Origin: Xanthocytophaga agilis
GTDB taxonomy: Bacteria; Bacteroidota; Bacteroidia; Cytophagales; 172606-1
DNA: 64,000 bases
Direction of reading: 5' to 3'
Assembly (NCBI RefSeq): GCF_030068605.1
Contig: NZ_JASJOU010000001.1
Location: 186,001-250,000 of the forward strand
In this document: positions 58,493 to 64,000 of the stretch, in pieces
Numbering within the stretch: position 1 is the first letter of the stretch
Layout: each line of letters starts with the position of its first letter
Program-made: the position numbers and the translations under genes
The notes under the pieces: model-generated
Told to the model about the DNA's origin: nothing
Database searches by the model: none
What the model saw: only the letters and a program-made list of their open reading frames with translations

Positions 58493-58758
58493 AGGTGAGT
58501 GTACGTTTAGGTAGTAATGGATAACTAAAATTCAACCAGATGGGAAAGGATGTGTGATCTGCCTGATAATTTATTGACTGTCATATTGTTAGTCGGTAGT
58601 ATGGATAATAGGTAAACAGGGGATATTTCCCACAGTGAATGTATTGGCAGAATTGTATTCTGAAGTGTGAATAAAAGCTGTTCAATTGTAAGTTACCTTG
58701 CTTGAAAACAAGGGTATAAATACTACATTGTAGCACAGAAAAACTAACCTGTATACCT

Positions 58759-59541
58759 ATGACTCACACAGAAATACTTCGTACCGTAAAATGGAAAGAC
58801 CTGCAGCAGCTATCTATTCGGGAGATGCTGATCGAGAATAACCTGACTATTCCCTGGGCATTGATTTCATGGTTATTTGCCTTTTATGGTTATTATATGC
58901 TGGCTTTGCCCTTCTCGGCTTTTTTCTTTTTAACAGCTCTGCGACAGGTACACAATGGATTTCACAATTCTTTGGGAACCAACAAAACACTCACCTGGCT
59001 GTCATTGTATATCAATAGCATACTGATGATGGTTTCTATTCATGCGGTAAAGTATAACCATATCAGGCATCATAAATATTGTTTGTCAGAAGAGGATTAT
59101 GAAGGGAAATCGGCAGGTATGACCTGGTATGGTGCTATTCTGTATGGTCCTGTACATATGTTTCTGATACATAAAGTGACTTTGCAACTGGCAAATAAAA
59201 AGTATGTACGCAATGTATTACTTGAGCTTTTCTCTGTGGCAGTTTTTGTGGGTGTTATCTTCTATTTTAATATTGCGTTTTTGATCTATCATTGCATTGT
59301 TATGTTGATTGGCGAATTTCTGATGGCGTTTTTTGCCGTATGGACTGTACACCATGATACACATGAAGCACCAGAAATTGCCAGAACCCAAAGAGGAACA
59401 TGGAAAAATAAACTAACATTCAGTATGTTTTATCATCTGGAACACCATCTGTTTCCTGCTGTACCTACAATAAAGTTACCAGAACTAGCCAAACGGATTG
59501 ATGATGCCTTGCCTGAACTGAACAAGAAGCAAACTTTTTGA
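58759..59541 (+). CDS. Fatty acid desaturase family protein
   Basis: A 260-residue membrane protein with the histidine boxes of the membrane desaturase/hydroxylase fold: HNGFH at 65-69, HIRHH at 101-105 and HLEHH at 226-230. These hold a di-iron centre. Four transmembrane helices are expected (about 30-50, 55-75, 155-175, 178-200). It could introduce a double bond or hydroxyl into fatty acids or carotenoids. No redox partner is adjacent. Confidence 0.88.
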   Translation: MTHTEILRTVKWKDLQQLSIREMLIENNLTIPWALISWLFAFYGYYMLALPFSAFFFLTALRQVHNGFHNSLGTNKTLTWLSLYINSILMMVSIHAVKYNHIRHHKYCLSEEDYEGKSAGMTWYGAILYGPVHMFLIHKVTLQLANKKYVRNVLLELFSVAVFVGVIFYFNIAFLIYHCIVMLIGEFLMAFFAVWTVHHDTHEAPEIARTQRGTWKNKLTFSMFYHLEHHLFPAVPTIKLPELAKRIDDALPELNKKQTF

Positions 59542-59576
59542 AAGCAAATAGTATATAGTCTTTCTGGGTAGAATAT

Positions 59577-59620
59577 AAACAGGTTATTTATGGATGATAT
59601 TCATAGGTAACCTGGTTTTT
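59577..59620 (+). terminator. Intrinsic terminator of the desaturase gene
   Basis: A bulged stem (about 59577-59592 with 59602-59618) with G-U pairs and a T5 tail, 36 bases after the stop. Confidence 0.75.
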
Positions 59621-59739
59621 GCTTGTATAGGTATAAATAATTCACACCTGTAAGTGCCTTCAGTAACTAATTTGCAGTGTATTTTGAAAATACCTCTCAG
59701 GAATAGGTATGACTATTAGATATACTCTTCTTTTCTATG

Positions 59740-59747
59740 TATTTTTG
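59740..59747 (+). promoter_or_regulatory. Possible -7 element for the receiver gene
   Basis: TATTTTTG fits TAnnTTTG and lies 26-47 bases before the two candidate starts; no TTTG at the -33 position was seen. Confidence 0.3.
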
Positions 59748-59772
59748 GCCTTAGCAAACCGTTTACTTTACA

Positions 59773-60213
59773 ATGGCCATACGCCATACCCACATGAAGC
59801 AAAATACTTTCTTTCTTTTAATTGCTGAGGATGATCCAGATGATAGAGACATGTTGCGTATGGTACTCAAAGAAAATTTCCCCCACTGGCAATATTATGT
59901 TGCTAACAATGGACAACTATTACTGGATTATCTGACAAATCGGCCTCTGGATTTACCTCCTGTTTCACTGATCATGCTTGATATCAATATGCCCATTAAA
60001 GATGGTGTAGAGACATTGATCGCCTTAAGAAGGTGTCACAATTATACTCAGTTGCCTATCGTTGCTTATTCTACATCAAAAACTATACAGGGTGTACATA
60101 CCTTTATGCAGGCAGGTGGAACAGCTTATTTTCAGAAACCTTGTGATCTGGAAGAAATGATAGACATATTTTCCGGTTTATCTGAATTGGTGCCTGTTTC
60201 CCAGGGTCGGTAG
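59773..60213 (+). CDS. Single-domain response regulator (receiver protein)
   Basis: A 146-residue REC domain; Met8 (59794) is a plausible alternative start. The acidic pocket is AEDDPDD, the phospho-acceptor is Asp70 (IMLDINMPIKDG) and the conserved Lys122 is in YFQKP. No output domain is present, so it signals by protein-protein interaction or phosphotransfer. It lies 350 bases before a hybrid histidine kinase with its own receiver and may accept phosphate from that kinase. Confidence 0.9.
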   Translation: MAIRHTHMKQNTFFLLIAEDDPDDRDMLRMVLKENFPHWQYYVANNGQLLLDYLTNRPLDLPPVSLIMLDINMPIKDGVETLIALRRCHNYTQLPIVAYSTSKTIQGVHTFMQAGGTAYFQKPCDLEEMIDIFSGLSELVPVSQGR

Positions 60214-60562
60214 GATGTATTCTGAAGATTAAAGTAGTTAGCTACTTTTGTTTGTCTATTGGTTGCTGGAAATGGATAGCCCGTCTGAAAATATAAAATA
60301 ATAGCCATATCCTTTTTTCTGTTATTTTTACAAAAAATAAGTATATCAATCCTTATTTTTGCTTTGTCCTTCTTATTCAGCCTTTTAGCTGCTTCATAAA
60401 AAAGCAGAGCAATATTTTTTTCTCCTGTCGTTACTTTAGATAGTAGCAATGGAGTTTGAACAGATCTTCTACACTGTTTTGGAAAATAAAACAGTTAAGG
60501 TGATTTTAGGGAAGGGCCGGAAGATAAATAGCTTACAATCAAACTAAATTTCAGGAAATAGC
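60214..60562. other. Intergenic region before the hybrid kinase
   Basis: A 349-base AT-rich gap. A short hairpin (60231-60237 with 60242-60248) with a T-rich tail could end the receiver transcript. Nothing else was recognised. Confidence 0.5.
60231..60256 (+). terminator. Weak intrinsic terminator
   Basis: A 7-bp stem with a 4-base loop, followed by T-rich sequence after the receiver gene. Confidence 0.4.
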
Positions 60563-63500
60563 ATGCGGGACTTAGCATCTAGCCATTCTTTTATATCAGG
60601 AGGCGGAGAGATGGGGGCGTTGATACGTTCAATGGATTGGTCAAAGACACCACTTGGTCCGGTTGAGGACTGGCCTCAGAGTTTAAAGACCACTGTAAGT
60701 CTTTGTCTTTCGTCAACCTTTCCCATACTGATTGCTTGGGGGCCAGAACTGATTCAGATTTATAATGACAGTTATCGGCCTATCTGCGGCGCTAAGCATC
60801 CGGAGTCGATGGGGCAAAACTTTAAAATATGCTGGGAAACGGCATTGCCAGTAGTGGGAGGTGCTTTTGATCGCGGGCTGGCTGGAGAGGGGACATATAT
60901 TAAGGATCAGCAGATGCTTTTGGATCGGTATGGCTACCTGGAAGAGGCATTCATGACATTCTCTTTTGCGCCTATCCGGGATGAATCCGGAAATGTGGGA
61001 GGTATTTTTCACCCCATCACAGAGACAACAGAACAGATTCTGAGTGCCAGACGGACACAGGTTTTACGTGATGTAGCTGTCCATATCGGTAAAGCCCGGA
61101 CTAACAGTGAGGTGGTAAGAGAACTAACAACTATTCATCCTTCATTAACCTATGATTTACCCTTTATCCAGCTTTATGAACTGGATTCCAAAACAGGTTT
61201 GGCAACTCTTCAGATGTCTTCAGGAACCAGTCAGGGAGCACTTGAATTTCCGCAGATAGACACTCAGACGTCTGATGAAACGCATTGGCCATTTGACCTG
61301 GTACTAGAAAGCCAGGACTTTGTACTGGTTAGTAACCTGGAGGAACGTTTTGGTTCCTTCCAGTCTGGCCCCTTTGAACAACCACCCCACACTGCATTCA
61401 TTTTTCCTATTCAAATTGCCGGACAGGAAAAGCCCTATGGGTTTATGGTCGCAGGTGTGAGTAGAGGACGAGCCCTGGATCAGGAATACCAAAACTTTTT
61501 TGAGTTGCTTTCGAATGCAATCTCCACTGCTTTCTCAAGCGTAGATGCCTATCAGCAGCAACAAAAGCGGGCACAACAGCTGGCTGAAATTGACAAAGCA
61601 AAAACTGCTTTTTTTAGCAATGTGAGCCATGAGTTTCGTACACCCCTTACACTGTTACTTGGACCATTGGAGGAACAGATTGAAAAGTCCCGGAATACAC
61701 TTACCATGCAGGATATTGAATCTATGCATCGGAATGCGCTGAGACTTTTGAAACTGGTGAATAACTTGCTTGATTTTAGCCGGGTGGAAGCAGGGAGGGT
61801 AAAAGCCAGCTTTGAAAAAGTGGATTTAGGAGAAGTGACTGAAGATCTGGCTTCTACCTTTCGATCGGTCATGGAGAGTGCTGGCTTGGAACTACAGGTT
61901 AAAAGGCCTGCTGAGGTGATGCCTGTATATGTAGATATGGATATGTGGGAGAAGATTGTATTAAACCTGCTCTCCAATGCATTTAAATATACCCTACAGG
62001 GTAGAGTAAAAGTTTCTGTATTTGAAAAAGACGGTCAGGCAGTATTACAGGTTGCAGATACTGGGGTTGGTATTGAAGAAAAAGAACTGCCGCATATGTT
62101 TGAACGTTTTCACCGGGTCGAAAATTCACAGGGACGGACCCATGAAGGTACAGGGATTGGTCTCTCATTAGTGTATGAGCTGGTGAATTTACATCATGGA
62201 CAGATTCAGATTGCCAGTGTGTTTGGAGAAGGCACCACTTTTACGGTGTCTATTCCAACAGGTAAAGACCATATTTCCATAGAGCAACTTTCTGAAGGTA
62301 AAAACCTGCCAAAAGTCGTTTCTCAGAAACAAACATTTATTCTGGAGGCTATGAGCCTTCTGGGAACACAGAACGCCGCAGAAGGGAGTTGGGAAAGTAC
62401 GTCAGCTTCTGATCAAATACTGGGTAATCCATTCGACAATAATCAGATAGAAACTATTACAGTTCAGAAGGATATTCATTTGCTGATTGTGGACGATAAT
62501 GCTGATATGCGACAATACCTGCAACGAATGCTTTTACCTTATTTTTCTCTTTCGCTTGCTACAAATGGACAAGAGGCCATCGATAAAATAGAGATTCGAA
62601 CTCCTGATTTGATTGTTAGTGATATTATGATGCCTGTCATGGATGGACGAGAGATGTTGCAGCAAATCCGTTTACGGAGTGGTTATCAGATTCCGGTTAT
62701 TTTACTATCGGCCAGAGCTGGGCAGGAATCGCGTCTGGAAGGCATGGACTGGGGTGCCGACGATTACCTGGTTAAGCCATTTTCTGCAAAGGAATTACTT
62801 ACCAAGGTGAGTGCACTAATTAAAATTCATCAGGGCCGGAAAAAGACAGAAGAAGAGCTGCGAAGTATTTTCCGTCAGGCTCCTGTTGCTATAGGAATTT
62901 TCCGTGGTCAGGACTTGGTTATTGAAGTAGCAAATACCATGCTGCTCAATTACTGGAATAAGACAAGTGAACAGGTTATAGGACTGCCGTATCTTTCTGC
63001 AGTTACAGAGATTTCAGATGATGGATTTGAGACTATGGTTAGAGAGGTGTTGCAGAGTGGTATAGGACGTGTAGTAGATCAATGGCCCGTGGAAATCAAA
63101 CGCGCAGATACCTTAGAAAAACTATACATTACCCTGGCCTTGGAGCCGTTACAGGAACACAATGGTATTGTGACTAAGGTAATGATGGTTGCCAGCAATG
63201 TAACTGAGCTATCTACCGCACTGGAACAGATTCGGGAAAGTGAACAACGTTTCCGTTTATTGGCCAACAGCATGCCACTGTTAGTGTGGAGTCTGGATAT
63301 AGAAAGTAACAATCACTTTTACAATGCTTTTGCTCATACCTATTTTGGACATTTGGAACAGTCACTAACTCAGTATATTTTACTGGATCTTGTGCATCCG
63401 GATGAAAAAGAGGAGAGTATGATGCATTGGAAATACTCTCTGCAAACCGGGAAAGATTTTATTTATGAACATCGCTACCAACGGTATGATGGCGAATACA

Positions 63501-64000
63501 GGTGGCATTTGACCAGGGGCACGGCCTTACGAGGAAGGCATGGACAAATGGATAGCTGGATTATGACTAGCACGGATATTCACGATCAGAAAACGGTGGA
63601 GGAAATACTGGAAGATCGTGTAGCTATCAGAACATTCGAACTGAAAAATATCAATGAGCAACTGATAAAGACCAATGCCGAACTCGAGCAGTTTGCCTAC
63701 ATAGCCAGTCACGATTTGCAGGAACCACTCCGGAAAATTCAGGTCTTTACTAAACTGATACGCAAGAGACTTTCGCTGGAAGATGAAGAAAGCCAGGTGT
63801 ATGCTGACAGAGTGATTGCTTCTGCAAATCGTATGTTGCAGCTGGTGAATGATATTCTGAAGTATTCAAAAGTAGCCCACATAGAGTTAACCTTTGAACA
63901 GACAGATTTGAATACGATTGTACAGGAAGTCCTGGCAGATTTTGAACTTTTAATTGCAGAGAAAGAGGCTGTAGTTTCTGTTGACCCGTTACCTGTTATT
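60563..64000 (+). CDS. Hybrid sensor histidine kinase/response regulator with second kinase module, 3' end outside window
   Basis: The frame is open for 1146 codons from the ATG at 60563 to the window edge. Domains in order: PAS-like (about 25-155), GAF-like (165-330), HisKA with His356 (NVSHEFRTPL), HATPase (about 460-570, with GVGIEEKE and GTGIGLSLV), receiver (about 640-755, Asp644-Asp645, phospho-Asp687, Lys738), two PAS domains (about 765-885 and 890-1010), and a second HisKA with His1050 (YIASHDLQEPL). A second HATPase is expected beyond the window. It lacks transmembrane segments in the visible part, so it is cytosolic, and probably autophosphorylates and relays to other proteins. Confidence 0.92.
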   Translation, partial: MRDLASSHSFISGGGEMGALIRSMDWSKTPLGPVEDWPQSLKTTVSLCLSSTFPILIAWGPELIQIYNDSYRPICGAKHPESMGQNFKICWETALPVVGGAFDRGLAGEGTYIKDQQMLLDRYGYLEEAFMTFSFAPIRDESGNVGGIFHPITETTEQILSARRTQVLRDVAVHIGKARTNSEVVRELTTIHPSLTYDLPFIQLYELDSKTGLATLQMSSGTSQGALEFPQIDTQTSDETHWPFDLVLESQDFVLVSNLEERFGSFQSGPFEQPPHTAFIFPIQIAGQEKPYGFMVAGVSRGRALDQEYQNFFELLSNAISTAFSSVDAYQQQQKRAQQLAEIDKAKTAFFSNVSHEFRTPLTLLLGPLEEQIEKSRNTLTMQDIESMHRNALRLLKLVNNLLDFSRVEAGRVKASFEKVDLGEVTEDLASTFRSVMESAGLELQVKRPAEVMPVYVDMDMWEKIVLNLLSNAFKYTLQGRVKVSVFEKDGQAVLQVADTGVGIEEKELPHMFERFHRVENSQGRTHEGTGIGLSLVYELVNLHHGQIQIASVFGEGTTFTVSIPTGKDHISIEQLSEGKNLPKVVSQKQTFILEAMSLLGTQNAAEGSWESTSASDQILGNPFDNNQIETITVQKDIHLLIVDDNADMRQYLQRMLLPYFSLSLATNGQEAIDKIEIRTPDLIVSDIMMPVMDGREMLQQIRLRSGYQIPVILLSARAGQESRLEGMDWGADDYLVKPFSAKELLTKVSALIKIHQGRKKTEEELRSIFRQAPVAIGIFRGQDLVIEVANTMLLNYWNKTSEQVIGLPYLSAVTEISDDGFETMVREVLQSGIGRVVDQWPVEIKRADTLEKLYITLALEPLQEHNGIVTKVMMVASNVTELSTALEQIRESEQRFRLLANSMPLLVWSLDIESNNHFYNAFAHTYFGHLEQSLTQYILLDLVHPDEKEESMMHWKYSLQTGKDFIYEHRYQRYDGEYRWHLTRGTALRGRHGQMDSWIMTSTDIHDQKTVEEILEDRVAIRTFELKNINEQLIKTNAELEQFAYIASHDLQEPLRKIQVFTKLIRKRLSLEDEESQVYADRVIASANRMLQLVNDILKYSKVAHIELTFEQTDLNTIVQEVLADFELLIAEKEAVVSVDPLPVI

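Noticed and set aside
60132-60449. Minus-strand frame of 105 codons
   Set aside because: It overlaps the receiver gene and an AT-rich spacer, has no signal, motif or family, and its composition is not convincing.

Overview
The window comes from a member of the Bacteroidota, most likely a Cytophagales-type gliding bacterium. The support is: type IX secretion (T9SS) C-terminal sorting domains on two secreted proteins; promoters of the Bacteroidota form TTTG-N18-21-TAnnTTTG (best before rpsO and a tRNA-Met gene); a short 287-residue primary sigma factor; a bacillithiol BshB1 deacetylase; many DUF3857, START-like and M61 family proteins; and a moderately AT-rich composition. No phage, plasmid, transposase, rRNA or CRISPR array was seen. 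Two genes run off the window: an M61 peptidase at the left edge and a large hybrid histidine kinase at the right edge.

Layout. 1-8.1 kb: secreted proteins and peptidases (M61, a modular T9SS cargo protein, M14 carboxypeptidase-like, M61-PDZ). 8.2-12 kb: sugar nucleotidyltransferase-like protein, a possible frameshifted gene remnant, a Tat-exported Gfo/Idh/MocA oxidoreductase, and a glutamate-1-semialdehyde aminomutase-like enzyme. 12.2-21.2 kb: two adjacent DUF3857/transglutaminase-like proteins (one with an intact catalytic Cys-His, one without), a T9SS subtilase, a beta-barrel protein, a Spy/CpxP-like protein, BshB1 and an M23-LysM peptidase. 21.4-28.8 kb: housekeeping block (trxB, rpoD, pnp, rpsO, LptF/G-type permease, START-like protein). 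28.8-31 kb: tRNA-Met, a subtilase with a long insertion, and a DUF1003 protein. 32.1-37.8 kb: a TolC / adaptor / CzcA-CusA tripartite metal efflux operon. 38-47 kb: universal stress protein, serine hydrolase, GH140-like (DUF4038) hydrolase, mannonate dehydratase UxuA, a dicarboxylate/amino acid symporter, a small membrane-anchored unknown, and an SMP-30-like protein; together these suggest plant cell wall sugar or uronate use. 47.5-64 kb: CheB, then a tight three-gene operon (HExxH-VWA protein, MoxR-like AAA+ ATPase, 966-residue LRR protein with a BRCT-like segment), an MscS-type channel, a secreted unknown, a fatty acid desaturase, a lone receiver protein and the hybrid kinase.

The most interesting coding signal is the 48,994-54,284 operon. 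A metallopeptidase-like/VWA protein plus a MoxR ATPase is a known partnership, but the third gene, a giant leucine-rich repeat protein with an apparent BRCT-like domain and a recent in-frame 48-residue duplication, looks like a recognition or scaffold component and may define an undescribed system.

The most interesting non-coding signals lie in three intergenic regions. A 114-115 bp element with about 27-bp imperfect terminal inverted repeats (TGTCC...GGACA) occurs three times (42,310; 47,222; 57,325), and the third copy has its core in the opposite orientation. The 1.05-kb gap before uxuA also holds nested inverted repeats of a GGGTAAGAAGGGT-type motif and a degenerate array of GCGGTGAATTC-like units. 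These look like non-autonomous, MITE/REP-like repeats, with no coding capacity.
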